A stretch of DNA of 64,000 nt from Clostridium saccharobutylicum DSM 13864 (GCF_000473995.1 NC_022571.1:234501-298500); one strand, 5' to 3'. Positions 18,541 through 28,181 are shown, numbered from the stretch's first letter. A program made the numbers and translations. The notes: generated by a model from the letters alone, not told the origin.

Positions 18541-18600
18541 AATCTGTGAATAACTTTTGAAAGTAGTAGAAAAACATAGTCTGCGAAGCAGATTTTCTTG
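18541..18600 (+). repeat. Repeat family C, copy 2
   Basis: AATCTGTGAATAACTTTTG at the start and CTGCGAAGCAGATTTTCTTG at the end. The end contains a short hairpin, TCTGC-GAA-GCAGA. It lies between the two family D right arms that follow ptsI, so that region is a composite. The rest of the 472-nt gap to the next gene shows only a short GTGGCGTAGCCAC hairpin at about 18497. Confidence 0.6.
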
Positions 18601-18808
18601 TAAATAAAAAAACATTGTTTGAGACAGCTGAAATAAAAGAATATAATTAAGGTGTATTTATATTTGGTGCTAGTAAATAATATAAAAAGTATATTTTCAT
18701 TACAGTGAGTGTATTATGTGAATATGTTAATGAAGTATATAGGAGATAAATTAATTATACGAAATAATTATTTTTAAATAATTAAAGACAATAATGAGGA
18801 GATGTGAT

Positions 18809-20056
18809 ATGAACAAAAAGTCTAAAAAGATATATGATAAGGCTATAGACTATTTTGAAAAAGGAAAAATAAATAAAGCTTTAGAAATATGTGAACTAGA
18901 ATTATCTAAAAGTCTTCAAAATTCAAACATGTTAAATTTGAAGGGACTTTTATTGTATGAAAAAGGCGATTTAAATGAAGCAATTACTGTATGGACAATT
19001 AATAAAGATATTAATAAAAATGTTATTGCTCAAAATTACATAAGGAATGCTCAAGGTGATAAAAAGAGATTGGAATTATATAAAGATGGTGAAAAGGCTT
19101 TAAAGCAGTTGAAAATCGATAAAGCATTAGAATTATTTAAAACATGCTCAGAAAGTGATTTTAATGGTATTAAAGTAAATACAGGTCTTGGTTTATGCTA
19201 TCAAAAAAAGGGGAATTTTTTAAAAGCAAAAGAGTATATAGATAAGGCTTTAAAATTAGATGAAAATGCAATTACAGCAAATGTTGTTAAGAAAGAATTA
19301 GAAGAAGCAAATTTATATTATGAAGCAAAAAAATCTTCTAAAAAGGTTATTATTATATTAGTTATTTTATTTATTATAGCTGGCATTGGGATTTCATCAT
19401 ATTTAATTATAGAAAAGAAACAAATTAAAAACAAAATGATAGAAGAGCATCAAAATAACAATGAACCTCAAATTGAAAAAAATATAGAATCATCATCAGA
19501 AATTAAGTCTGAGCAGAATAACAAAGATGTACCTAATTTAAAAACTTTTGATAAAGAAAAAATGAAAGCATTAATAGAAAATAATGACTTAGATGGTATT
19601 TATGATGAAGTAGATAATGTTAAGGAAGAGTCTCTAAGTGATGATAATAAAGAAATATATAAGCAAGCTATTAATTTATTGAAAAGTGATGGTGTATCCA
19701 AGTTTTATGAATATGGGTTATGGTACTTTAATCAAGAAAATTATGATAATGCTAAAAATCAACTTGATAAAGCATACAAATATTGTGAAGGAAATAGTTT
19801 AAAAGAACACATTATATTTTATAGAGCAAGCACTGCATCTAATCAATCAGATAGTAAATCCGCATTGTCTCAATATAAAGAGTATTATAATCAATATCCG
19901 AATGGTGCATATATTGAAGGAGTGTTATATGAATTATCGTTATTAAGTAATTCTGAAAATAAAGAAGAAAGCAAAAAATATGCCAATGAATTAGTAACAA
20001 AATATCCAAATTCAGTTTATGTAAATAATCAAATTAAAGATATAATGAATAATTAA
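18809..20056 (+). CDS. TPR protein with central membrane helix
   Basis: A tetratricopeptide scaffold protein of unknown partner. The 415-residue protein has an N-terminal TPR domain in the cytoplasm (about 1-165; for example KAIDYFEKGKINKALEICEL and ALELFKTCSES), a membrane helix at about 180-202, an acidic Asn/Glu-rich linker, and a C-terminal domain with further TPR-like helices (LWYFNQENYDNAKNQLDKAY). The last helices resemble the outer-membrane-lipoprotein YbgF/BamD type of TPR. ATG 18809 has GAGGAG upstream; an ATG at 18794 overlaps it. The gene stands alone. Confidence 0.8.
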   Translation: MNKKSKKIYDKAIDYFEKGKINKALEICELELSKSLQNSNMLNLKGLLLYEKGDLNEAITVWTINKDINKNVIAQNYIRNAQGDKKRLELYKDGEKALKQLKIDKALELFKTCSESDFNGIKVNTGLGLCYQKKGNFLKAKEYIDKALKLDENAITANVVKKELEEANLYYEAKKSSKKVIIILVILFIIAGIGISSYLIIEKKQIKNKMIEEHQNNNEPQIEKNIESSSEIKSEQNNKDVPNLKTFDKEKMKALIENNDLDGIYDEVDNVKEESLSDDNKEIYKQAINLLKSDGVSKFYEYGLWYFNQENYDNAKNQLDKAYKYCEGNSLKEHIIFYRASTASNQSDSKSALSQYKEYYNQYPNGAYIEGVLYELSLLSNSENKEESKKYANELVTKYPNSVYVNNQIKDIMNN

Positions 20057-20216
20057 AATACAAATTAAGTTATATTTATTTATTTATCAGGTTAAGTTAA
20101 ATATATAGTTAGTGTAGTTTTAAGTTTAATTCTAATAATTAGTGTTACCTTTTAAATTTTAGAACTAGAGTGACTTTAGTTTGTAATTAAATCATGATAA
20201 AAAGAGAGGTAGAAAT

Positions 20217-21392
20217 ATGATTTCAATAATTAAGGGCTGTACTGTATATGCGCCTGAATACCTTGGGATAAAGGATGTTTTATTAGCTGGAGGAAAGATT
20301 GAGGGGATTTATGATAAATTGAATTTTCAAAGTGATCTGATTAATATTGAGATTATTGACGGAAAAAATAAAATATTATTTCCGGGGTTTATAGATGGCC
20401 ATGTCCATGTTATTGGTGGTGGTGGTGAAGGTGGATATAACACTAGAACGCCTGAATTGCAGATGTCTAAACTAACAGAAGCAGGAATTACTACAGTTAT
20501 TGGATGTATAGGAACTGATGGGATATGTAGAAACATGAGGTCATTAATAGCTAAAATTAAGGCTTTGAAAGAAGAAGGTATATCATCATATTGTTATACT
20601 GGTTCTTATGATGTTCCAGTAAGGACAGTTACAGATTCCATTAAAAGTGATTTGATGCTTATTGATGAAATAATAGGAGTTGGAGAAATTGCACTTTCAG
20701 ATAACAGAAGTTCTCAACCAAGCTTTGATAGTTTTGTTAATTTAGTTGCTCAAACTAGAGTAGGAGGATTGCTATCAAGTAAAGCTGGAATTGTTAATGT
20801 ACATTTAGGGGAAGGCATGAGAAGACTAAATTATTTATTTGATTTGATAGATAAGACTGAAATACCATCAACTCAATTGTTGCCAACACATATAAATAGA
20901 AATGGTGATTTATTTGATACTGGATTGGAATATGTTCAAAAAGGTGGATTAATAGACTTAACAACAAGTTGTGACTTAGAACATTTAGAGAAAGGCGAAC
21001 TAAGAGCAGGGGATGGACTGAAAAAATTTATAGATAAAAATTTACCTATAGAAAATATAACATTTTCTTCTGATGGAAATGGCAGCATGCCAAAGTTTGA
21101 TGATGAAGGACATTTGAATGGATTAGGAATTTGTTCTGTATCAACATTGTATAGAGAAGTTAAATTTGCAATTAAGGATAGAGGAGTTCCTATAGAAGAT
21201 GCTATTAAAGTTGTTACTTCAAATGTATCAGATATATTAAAGCTTAAACAAAAGGGAAGAATAGAATGTGGCAAAGATGCAGATTTAGTTATAGTGGATG
21301 AAAAATCTTTAGATATAGATGTTGTTTTTGCAAAAGGAAGAAAGATGGTTGAAGGTGGAAAAGCAATTGTTAAAGGAACCTTTGAAGAATAA
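20217..21392 (+). CDS. iadA: Isoaspartyl dipeptidase (beta-aspartyl peptidase)
   Basis: Zinc amidohydrolase that cleaves isoaspartyl dipeptides arising from damaged proteins. The 391-residue protein has the metal-binding HVHVIGGGGEGG (His-x-His), GYNTRTPELQ, VNVHLGEG and LPTHINRNGDLFD with further histidines, and FSSDGNGS with the catalytic aspartate. Length and motif order match IadA rather than dihydroorotase. AGAGAGG precedes the ATG. It stands alone, with hairpins downstream. Confidence 0.92.
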   Translation: MISIIKGCTVYAPEYLGIKDVLLAGGKIEGIYDKLNFQSDLINIEIIDGKNKILFPGFIDGHVHVIGGGGEGGYNTRTPELQMSKLTEAGITTVIGCIGTDGICRNMRSLIAKIKALKEEGISSYCYTGSYDVPVRTVTDSIKSDLMLIDEIIGVGEIALSDNRSSQPSFDSFVNLVAQTRVGGLLSSKAGIVNVHLGEGMRRLNYLFDLIDKTEIPSTQLLPTHINRNGDLFDTGLEYVQKGGLIDLTTSCDLEHLEKGELRAGDGLKKFIDKNLPIENITFSSDGNGSMPKFDDEGHLNGLGICSVSTLYREVKFAIKDRGVPIEDAIKVVTSNVSDILKLKQKGRIECGKDADLVIVDEKSLDIDVVFAKGRKMVEGGKAIVKGTFEE

Positions 21393-21428
21393 AATACACA
21401 TTAGGGAATAAAAATATAAAGTTTGCCC

Positions 21429-21458
21429 AATAATATTCATTGAGGAATATTATTTTAA
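21429..21458 (+). terminator. Possible terminator of iadA
   Basis: AATAATATTC (21429-21438) pairs with GAATATTATT (21445-21454), followed by only a short T-tract. Confidence 0.5.
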
Positions 21459-21564
21459 TGATAGATTGAAACTAAATTTAACTTAATTGATAAAGTAGAA
21501 TTTGTGTAATATATATTTTCTTATTTTAATGTTTAAATATATATTAAATACAAATTATATCAAA

Positions 21565-21612
21565 AGCTAACTTAAAATAATATGATAGTTATTTTAAGTT
21601 AGCTTCTTTTTC
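21565..21612. terminator. Bidirectional terminator between iadA and sleB-like gene
   Basis: AGCTAACTTAAAATAA (21565-21580) pairs perfectly with TTATTTTAAGTTAGCT (21589-21604). T-rich sequence follows on the + strand, and TTTTG follows on the minus strand. It ends just before the 3' end of the minus-strand gene. Confidence 0.88.
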
Positions 21613-21623
21613 GTGATTTTTTA

Positions 21624-22232
21624 TTAAGCTTTTACTTTAAAAAATGTGTGATGCCCTATAGTTGTTTGATTAACTTTTGGTGTTTGTTTCATCCAATTAC
21701 AGGTTGATATACTTGGATTATAAAAAAACAAAGCATCATTAGTAGGGTCAGCACCTTTAATTGCATCATATACTGCGTTATAGCAATCTTGATTTGCGAC
21801 AGCATTTATGTTTCCGTTTTTAACGCATGAAAATGCATTTTTTTGGAATATTACTCCACGAATAGTATTTGGAAAATTTGGATTAATAGCACGGTTTAGC
21901 ACTACAGAAGCCACTGCTATCTTTCCTTTATATGGTTCACCAATGCTTTCGGCAGAGACCAGTTTTGCCATTAATTCTATATCTTCTCTCGTTATATACA
22001 ATTGTTGAGTATCGTGACTAAAAACTTCCAAAACTTCATTATTTTCTTTATTATTAGATTGTGATGTATATTCTATATTCACTTTTGAATAATTTTTATC
22101 AATTTCTTGATTTAAAGGTACACTGTTAGTTTCACTACAAGCTTCTGAAGCCTGGGCAGAAGCTGGATTAAAATTAATAACGGAAAGATATAGTATTAAA
22201 GCAGTTACAAAAATACTACATGTCTTTTTCAT
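21624..22232 (-). CDS. SleB-type cell wall hydrolase
   Basis: Secreted hydrolase_2-family enzyme, a lytic transglycosylase-like fold. Relatives SleB and CwlJ degrade spore cortex during germination. The 202-residue protein has a signal peptide (about 1-28) and a short spacer rich in Ser, Asn and Glu. Its catalytic domain begins LMAKLVSAESIGEPYKGKIA (conserved Glu) and continues AVASVVLNRAINPNFPNTI and FSCVKNG. ATG 22232 has AAGGAGG just upstream; an upstream in-frame start would add 15 residues before that site. It lies 63 nt after a minus-strand membrane protein and may share its transcript. Confidence 0.87.
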   Translation of the reverse strand: MKKTCSIFVTALILYLSVINFNPASAQASEACSETNSVPLNQEIDKNYSKVNIEYTSQSNNKENNEVLEVFSHDTQQLYITREDIELMAKLVSAESIGEPYKGKIAVASVVLNRAINPNFPNTIRGVIFQKNAFSCVKNGNINAVANQDCYNAVYDAIKGADPTNDALFFYNPSISTCNWMKQTPKVNQTTIGHHTFFKVKA

Positions 22233-22295
22233 AAAAAACCTCCTTCGGTATAGTGCAACAAATAATATTATTACCAAAGAAAGTAATTATATACA

Positions 22296-23264
22296 CTACT
22301 TATTTTTATAATCATTTATAGCATTTTCAAATGAATCAAAATAAGATAGAAAACTTTTATATTTGTCAAAGCTATCATCATAATTAGAATCTATGTCAGT
22401 AGAAGTTGGTTCATTAATTTCGGTTTCAACACTTTTTTGTAAACTGTTTATATACACTTCATAAGAATTAAGCATATCTTCTAAGGCTTCATATGAATTT
22501 TGAGCACCGGAAGGTATAGAAACAGAACAAGAATCATTTTTTATTTTATTGAAATCAGATTTTTTATTATTTATATCATCAAGTAAAATAGATAAATTCC
22601 TATTATCTTCTCTAATCTTAAGTAAAGCAGGTTGAACATCTTCTTTTAATTTAGAAAAGTTTGAAACTACATTATCTAAATAAAGTGAAAAATCTAGTTT
22701 TTGAGAGCTAGTAATATCATTTTCTCTGTTTGATTTATATATATCATTAACGTACTTATTAATTCTATGAAAAAAGTTATTAGCATTATTTGGAAATGAT
22801 ATATTGAGTCCTTTATCAGATAAAGAAGCAGTAGATTGTGAAATATCATTTTCATATTTAATCAATTGTTTATATAGATCACTGAAGTTATCTTCATTTT
22901 TGTTATTCAAAATATCTAAGGCAGAATTGTATAGAGATATATTTAAATTAATATAATTAGATAAGGAGCTCCTAATATCTTCGGAAGAAGATTTTTTAAA
23001 TTTCATTTGTTGAAATGTAGAATTTATGTTGTTTAAAGAAGTTAGATTTTTTTTCAATGTATCGCATGTTTTATCATAATCAAAATTATCATTAGTTTTA
23101 GGATTTGGCAAAGATGAATTTATAGAAATTATTTCTTTAGAAATTTTGGATAATTTATTTATATCATTGCTTCCTAGTGTAAATGTTATAGCTATTACAA
23201 TAAAAATTATGGCTAGAAGAGCTGGGACTATAAATTTAATATGTTTTTTTTGAATTTTTATCAT
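22296..23264 (-). CDS. Helical extracellular protein with N-terminal membrane anchor
   Basis: I do not recognise the family. The 322-residue protein has a basic N terminus, one membrane helix (about 12-31), and then an almost entirely helical, Asn/Ser/Lys/Asp-rich outer part with coiled-coil-like stretches (for example LNNINSTFQQMKFKKSSSED and SLYLDNVVSNFSKLKEDV). There are only two cysteines, one in CDTLKKNLTSL and one in SCSVSIPSG. CTGGGGGG precedes the ATG on the minus strand. It may be co-transcribed with the SleB-type hydrolase downstream, which suggests a cell-envelope role, but this is inference. Confidence 0.75.
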   Translation of the reverse strand: MIKIQKKHIKFIVPALLAIIFIVIAITFTLGSNDINKLSKISKEIISINSSLPNPKTNDNFDYDKTCDTLKKNLTSLNNINSTFQQMKFKKSSSEDIRSSLSNYINLNISLYNSALDILNNKNEDNFSDLYKQLIKYENDISQSTASLSDKGLNISFPNNANNFFHRINKYVNDIYKSNRENDITSSQKLDFSLYLDNVVSNFSKLKEDVQPALLKIREDNRNLSILLDDINNKKSDFNKIKNDSCSVSIPSGAQNSYEALEDMLNSYEVYINSLQKSVETEINEPTSTDIDSNYDDSFDKYKSFLSYFDSFENAINDYKNK

Positions 23265-23457
23265 AGCAAATACCCCCCAGATTAAGTTTTACGTATAAAA
23301 TAAAATTTAATAGTAATGTTTACTTAATATTACTTATATTAATAGTAATAAAAATTTATTATAAAAATAATTAAAAAGTAATAAAATAATAATTCTCTTG
23401 ATACCTAACTAGGAAATATTTGTTGTATAATTTAAGAGAGGGAAAGAGGTGACGAAA

Positions 23458-24309
23458 GTGAATGAACTTTTATCAATATTAGTAAAAAGTTTGTCTAATA
23501 TCTCATTATGGTCTATAGCAGATATTTTAGTGGTATCATACATATTTTATAAGGGTTATATGTTAATAAAAGAAACTAGAGCAGAACAATTATTAAAGGG
23601 AATAATATTACTCATAGTTTTAATTCCAATAAGTTATTTATTAAAGTTAGATATGTTATATTTTATATTAAATAAAACGTTAACTATTGGAGTATTATCT
23701 ATAATTATAATTTTTCAACCTGAGATTAGAAGAGCATTGGAACATTTAGGTAGATCAGCTTTTGATGATGTACATTATCAGAATGATAGAGAGAGCTTAA
23801 AGAAAGTAATTAATGAAATCACAACTGCAGTTGAAAATTTAGCAGAAACTAAAACTGGAGCATTAATTGTAATGGAACAAAAAACAGGTCTTAAGGAAGT
23901 AATTAGTGCAGGGACTTTATTAGATGCTAACATAACCTCGAACCTTTTAGAAAACATATTTGTAGTAAACACACCACTTCATGATGGAGCAACAATAATA
24001 AGAAATAATAGAATTTTAGCTTCAGGTTGTGTACTACCATTAACAAGTAATACTAATATCAATAAGAAATTGGGAACAAGACATAGAGCAGCTATTGGGT
24101 TATCAGAAGTATCTGATGCCATAATTATAATTGTATCAGAAGAAACAGGAATAGTTTCTTTGGCCATTAATGGAAAGATAACAAGAGGATATGATAAAGA
24201 AAGATTAACAAAGATATTGATACGAATAATAGAAGGTAGAAGTAAGAAAAAAGTACAAACGGCTGGAGAGAGGGTGAAGTCATGGTTAAGACTAAGGACT
24301 CAACGTTAA
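23458..24309 (+). CDS. cdaA: Diadenylate cyclase CdaA
   Basis: Membrane enzyme that joins two ATP into cyclic di-AMP, the signal controlling potassium, osmolytes and cell-wall balance. The 283-residue protein has three membrane helices (about 17-85), then the DAC domain with the hallmark LHDGATII and GTRHRAAIG motifs. GTG 23458 is preferred, with GAGG 8 nt upstream; GTG 23449 overlaps that site. It overlaps cdaR by 28 nt; CdaR regulates CdaA, so the pair is coupled. In many Firmicutes glmM completes the set, and here glmM is 11 kb away. Confidence 0.95.
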   Translation: MNELLSILVKSLSNISLWSIADILVVSYIFYKGYMLIKETRAEQLLKGIILLIVLIPISYLLKLDMLYFILNKTLTIGVLSIIIIFQPEIRRALEHLGRSAFDDVHYQNDRESLKKVINEITTAVENLAETKTGALIVMEQKTGLKEVISAGTLLDANITSNLLENIFVVNTPLHDGATIIRNNRILASGCVLPLTSNTNINKKLGTRHRAAIGLSEVSDAIIIIVSEETGIVSLAINGKITRGYDKERLTKILIRIIEGRSKKKVQTAGERVKSWLRLRTQR

Positions 24310-25517
24310 TAGTTAAACTTATTTGTTTATTGTTATCATTTGGACTATGGCTATATATTTCAAATGTTGAAAATCCAGTTAGGACTTATGAAATTAAAAA
24401 TATTCCTGTAGAATTAATAAATGAGGACTATTTAACAGGTTCAAAGTTCGCTATTGTGAATAAGGAACAATATACTGTTGATCTAAAATTGGAAGGTCCA
24501 TCAAGTGAAGTAATTAAAGTTAAAAAGGAAGATTTTAAAGTAGTAGCAGATATGTCAGCTTATGCCCTTAAAAGTGGTGAAAATACAATACCTGTTCAGA
24601 TAGTTAGTTATCCTGAAAATATCAGCGTTAAAAATAGTGGATTTTTAGGAGTAAAGGTTGATTTAGAAGAGTTGGTTAAGAAAGATTTTGCCATAAAATC
24701 AAAAGTTAAAGTTAATTATAAAGAAAATATATATGAAAAGCAAGAATTTATAAGTCCTGAAAAAGTAACAGTAACTGGTGGAAAGAGTTCTGTTGATAAG
24801 ATTAATGAAGCCGTTTTAATGGGAGAAGCAAAAAATGTAGACAAGAATACGAAGAATACATATGATATAAAATTTTTGGATTCTAATGGAAATGAAGTGA
24901 CGGATGTTGAACCGGATAATAAAACAGCTCAATTATCAATTTTGGTAACAAACGGGAAAAGCGTACCAATTAATTTAAAAACCACAGGAACTATGAAATC
25001 AGAAGTTACGTTAGATGGATATGAATTAAGTAAAAATTATGTGAACATAGTAAGTGCTAATAGTGATATTTTAAATAATATACAAGCAATAGATACAGAA
25101 CCAGTTGATATATCTTCATTGCAATCTGATAGTGAAGTAGATGCAAAACTTAAAGTTCCAGATGGAATTTCATTATTAGATGGAGATAGTACTATTAAGG
25201 TTAAATTTAAGGTGAAAAAACAAGAAAAATCAGTTGATAGCATAACTAAGAATATAGACTGTAAGATACAATATAAAAATTTAAGTGAAACTTTAAATTT
25301 AGAGAGTTCAACAGCAACAGCAACAGTTACTTTAACGGGTACTCAACAAGTATTAGACAATGTTACAGCAAGTAATATAAATGCTGTAATTGATTTATCA
25401 AAGGTGACTCAAGAAGGAAGTTTTGAATATACACCTGATGTGACGATTGTTAATACAGATAATGTATCGGTGGCAAATGTTGGAACAGTGAAAGTAGTAG
25501 TTAAAAAGAAAACTTAA
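24282..25517 (+). CDS. cdaR: CdaA regulatory protein CdaR (YbbR domains)
   Basis: Membrane-anchored regulator of diadenylate cyclase. The 411-residue protein has an N-terminal membrane helix (about 8-26, LIVKLICLLLSFGLWLYISN) followed by several YbbR repeats; each carries a conserved pattern such as LEGPSSEVIKVKKEDFKVVA, VTGGKSSVDKI and LTGTQQVLDNV. The ATG lies within the end of cdaA after GGAGAGAGGG. A terminator follows, closing the two-gene operon. Confidence 0.94.
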   Translation: MVKTKDSTLIVKLICLLLSFGLWLYISNVENPVRTYEIKNIPVELINEDYLTGSKFAIVNKEQYTVDLKLEGPSSEVIKVKKEDFKVVADMSAYALKSGENTIPVQIVSYPENISVKNSGFLGVKVDLEELVKKDFAIKSKVKVNYKENIYEKQEFISPEKVTVTGGKSSVDKINEAVLMGEAKNVDKNTKNTYDIKFLDSNGNEVTDVEPDNKTAQLSILVTNGKSVPINLKTTGTMKSEVTLDGYELSKNYVNIVSANSDILNNIQAIDTEPVDISSLQSDSEVDAKLKVPDGISLLDGDSTIKVKFKVKKQEKSVDSITKNIDCKIQYKNLSETLNLESSTATATVTLTGTQQVLDNVTASNINAVIDLSKVTQEGSFEYTPDVTIVNTDNVSVANVGTVKVVVKKKT

Positions 25518-25527
25518 TAATAATTGA

Positions 25528-25570
25528 AAATGCATCAGAATGAATTAAATGTTATTTTGATGCATTTTTT
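25528..25570 (+). terminator. rho-independent terminator after cdaR
   Basis: AAATGCATCA (25528-25537) pairs with TGATGCATTT (25558-25567), followed by T. Confidence 0.85.
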
Positions 25571-25767
25571 ATAAAAATTTTAAAAGTTCATTTTATTTAT
25601 ATGTTTAGAAGTTCAGTTTTAATCATGATATTAAGTAGTTATTCATTAATATAAATTTGAATAAATCTCTTTTAAATTAAGCTATCTATACTACAAGTGA
25701 CACATTTATAAGAATTATTAATATAATAATGGAAGAACTTATAATATTAATGGGAGTATGATAATAT

Positions 25768-25962
25768 ATGCCAACTCGAAATAGAAATAGTATAGGCAGA
25801 AAATCAATAATAGTACCTACAGAAAGGATAAAGAAAAACAAAGAAACAATTTTAATTGAAGTTGCAAAGGATCAAGTTATAGGTGAATTTGTTAATGGAT
25901 TTGAAGTAATAAAACCTGTAAAAAGATACGGAAAATATTATGTGTTAGTTAAGAATAAGTAA
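25768..25962 (+). CDS. Small basic protein, unknown
   Basis: I do not recognise this 64-residue protein. It is strongly basic, starting MPTRNRNSIGRKSIIVPTE and ending VKRYGKYYVLVKNK. It has alternating hydrophobic and charged residues in the second half that suggest a small beta fold, and no membrane segment or cysteines. The Shine-Dalgarno is weak (GGGAG about 12 nt before the ATG). The even amino-acid pattern supports coding, but it could be a chance frame. Confidence 0.45.
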   Translation: MPTRNRNSIGRKSIIVPTERIKKNKETILIEVAKDQVIGEFVNGFEVIKPVKRYGKYYVLVKNK

Positions 25963-26061
25963 TGAGTGGTTCTGTAAATTAGATGTATGTGTTCAGTAGA
26001 ATTGTAAAAATTCAAATGGAGATAACTTATACATATATCTAATTTTTTTTAATAACGGGGG

Positions 26062-26124
26062 TAAGTCTGTAGATGATTTTTAGAAAGCGCAGAAATAGAC
26101 AGTCTACCAAGCAGATTTTCTTGT
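26062..26124 (+). repeat. Repeat family C, copy 3
   Basis: TAAGTCTGTAGATGATTTTT at the start and GTCTACCAAGCAGATTTTCT at the end, aligned by eye with 4861 and 18541. It lies in a 446-nt gap between the small basic gene and the FAD oxidoreductase. I see no other feature in that gap. Confidence 0.6.
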
Positions 26125-26408
26125 TGGATAAAAAGTAATTAATTAAATTAAAGAAAGCACCGTAATTAAATATAAAAAATTTGAAATTTGTGTATAATGA
26201 AATAGTATTAAATAAAACATATTCAAAGAAGTGCAATTTATTATGTAAGTATGCATTGTATTAATCTATATTTATCATTCCATTGATGAATAGTGCAAAT
26301 AAAAGGGCAATTCAATTATGAATAGAATATAAATATAATCTTTGACATATTATTTTATTTCATATGCTAAAAGTAAATTGTTTTTGAAGGGAACAGGGTG
26401 ATAATAGA

Positions 26409-28013
26409 ATGCCTATAAGAATAAATAATATAAATTTGAGTATAGACGATGAATTTGAAGTTTTAGAGAAAAAGATTTGTAAAAAATTAAAAGTATCTAA
26501 AGATAATATTAATAAGATAGAAATTATAAAAAAAAGTACTGATGCAAGAAAGAAGAATGATATAAAATTTAATTATTGTGTAGATGTAATTTGTGATAAT
26601 GAGAAGAAAATACTTTCTAAATTGCATGATAAAGATGTAAAAATTGAAGAGGTTAAGGAAATAGAACAAGTAGTTAAAGGAAATGAGGAATTAAAATCTA
26701 GACCAGTGGTTATAGGGTTTGGTCCGGCTGGAATCTTTGCAGCGTTAACTTTAGCAAGGCAAGGATATAAACCAGTTGTGTATGAACGCGGGGAAGATGT
26801 TGATAACAGAACTAAGTCTGTGGAAAAGTTCTGGAATGAAGGAAAGTTAAATCTTGAATCAAATGTTCAATTTGGAGAAGGTGGAGCTGGTACATTTTCA
26901 GATGGAAAATTAACTACAAGAATTAAGGATCTTAGATGCAAATTTGTATTAGATGAATTTGTAAAAGCAGGAGCACCGGAAGAAATCAAATATGAAAGTA
27001 AGGCACATGTGGGTACTGATCTTTTAAAGGGTGTAGTTAAAAATATAAGAGAAGAAATTAAAAGTCTTGGCGGAGAAGTGCATTTTAATTCTAAGTTAGA
27101 AAAAATAGAATTTGAAAATGATAAATTAAAGAGCATAATTGTTAACGGAAAGAAAAGTAATTGTGAAGCATTGATTCTTGCAATAGGACACAGTTCTAGA
27201 GATACATATGAGATGCTATGTGAAGAAGGGGTTTCAATGGAAGCTAAGGCATTTGCTATAGGAGTGAGAATTGAGCATCCTCAAGAATTAATAAACATAA
27301 GCCAATATGGAGAAAATCATAATCATTCTAAGTTACATGCTGCTGATTATAGATTAACTTATCAAAGTGAAAGATTAAAAAGGGGAGTATATTCTTTCTG
27401 TATGTGTCCAGGTGGAGTTGTTGTTGCAGCTGCTTCAGAAGATGGAAGACTTGTTTCTAATGGTATGAGTTATCATGCAAGAAATTTAGAAAATGCTAAT
27501 TCGGCATTAGTTGTAACTGTTTCACCAGAAGATTTTGAAGGAACATCACCACTTAGAGGGATGGAATTTCAAAGACATTATGAAAGTTTAGCATTTAAAT
27601 TAGGTGGAGGAAATTATAAAGCGCCAGTACAGCTAGTTGGAGATTTCATGAAAGATAGACCATCAACGAAATTAGGAAAAGTAACTCCAAGTTATACAGC
27701 TGGATATGAATTTAGAGAATTAAAAGAATGTTTACCAAGTTATGTAATAGAAGCTCTTAAAGAAGGCATTGTAAATTTTGATAAAAAGATAAACGGATAT
27801 GGAAATGATGATGCAGTTTTAACAGGAATAGAAACTAGAACATCAGCACCAGTTAGAATTCATAGAAATGAAACCCTAGAAAGTACCAATGTAAGTGGAT
27901 TATATCCAACAGGTGAAGGGGCAGGTTTTGCAGGAGGAATAATTTCTGCAGCTGTTGATGGAATAAAGGTAGCAGAGTACATAATTAAAAAGTTTGATTT
28001 ACCTAGAAATTAA
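26409..28013 (+). CDS. FAD-dependent oxidoreductase, COG2509 type
   Basis: Predicted flavoprotein dehydrogenase of unknown substrate. The 534-residue protein begins with a region of about 95 residues rich in Lys and Ile, then an FAD-binding Rossmann motif VIGFGPAGIFAALTLARQG and the extended FAD site YERGEDVDNR. A glycine-rich segment QFGEGGAGTFSDGKLTTR follows, and near the C terminus GLYPTGEGAGFAGGIISAAV, the second flavin contact. GGGAACAGGGTG lies upstream of the ATG. The family is widespread in clostridia with no assigned reaction; nothing nearby narrows it. Confidence 0.88.
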   Translation: MPIRINNINLSIDDEFEVLEKKICKKLKVSKDNINKIEIIKKSTDARKKNDIKFNYCVDVICDNEKKILSKLHDKDVKIEEVKEIEQVVKGNEELKSRPVVIGFGPAGIFAALTLARQGYKPVVYERGEDVDNRTKSVEKFWNEGKLNLESNVQFGEGGAGTFSDGKLTTRIKDLRCKFVLDEFVKAGAPEEIKYESKAHVGTDLLKGVVKNIREEIKSLGGEVHFNSKLEKIEFENDKLKSIIVNGKKSNCEALILAIGHSSRDTYEMLCEEGVSMEAKAFAIGVRIEHPQELINISQYGENHNHSKLHAADYRLTYQSERLKRGVYSFCMCPGGVVVAAASEDGRLVSNGMSYHARNLENANSALVVTVSPEDFEGTSPLRGMEFQRHYESLAFKLGGGNYKAPVQLVGDFMKDRPSTKLGKVTPSYTAGYEFRELKECLPSYVIEALKEGIVNFDKKINGYGNDDAVLTGIETRTSAPVRIHRNETLESTNVSGLYPTGEGAGFAGGIISAAVDGIKVAEYIIKKFDLPRN

Positions 28014-28099
28014 GGTATGGCTTGATGAAAGTAATCATGGTATTTTAGAATTGTTATTTTTTATTTGCTTAATATTAAATAATCATTATATTTAAATAA

Positions 28100-28181
28100 A
28101 GGTTGTCTCGAAATTGAAACAATTGCATTTATTGGTGTTAAAATATATGCAAAAATAAAATGTTTTTGAGGCAGCCTTATA
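28100..28181 (+). terminator. Family D hairpin after the FAD oxidoreductase
   Basis: AAGGTTGTCTCGAAATTG pairs imperfectly with TTTTTGAGGCAGCCTT across about 40 nt. It has the same GCTGTCTCAAA-type stem as 5939, 18369 and 30575. T-content after the stem is limited. Confidence 0.55.

Noticed and set aside
23398..23431. TTGATA / TATAAT as the cdaA promoter
   Set aside because: The spacer is 22 nt, too long for a normal sigma-A promoter.
4861..26124. CRISPR array interpretation of the short repeats
   Set aside because: The copies are kilobases apart with no regular spacers and no cas genes in the window.
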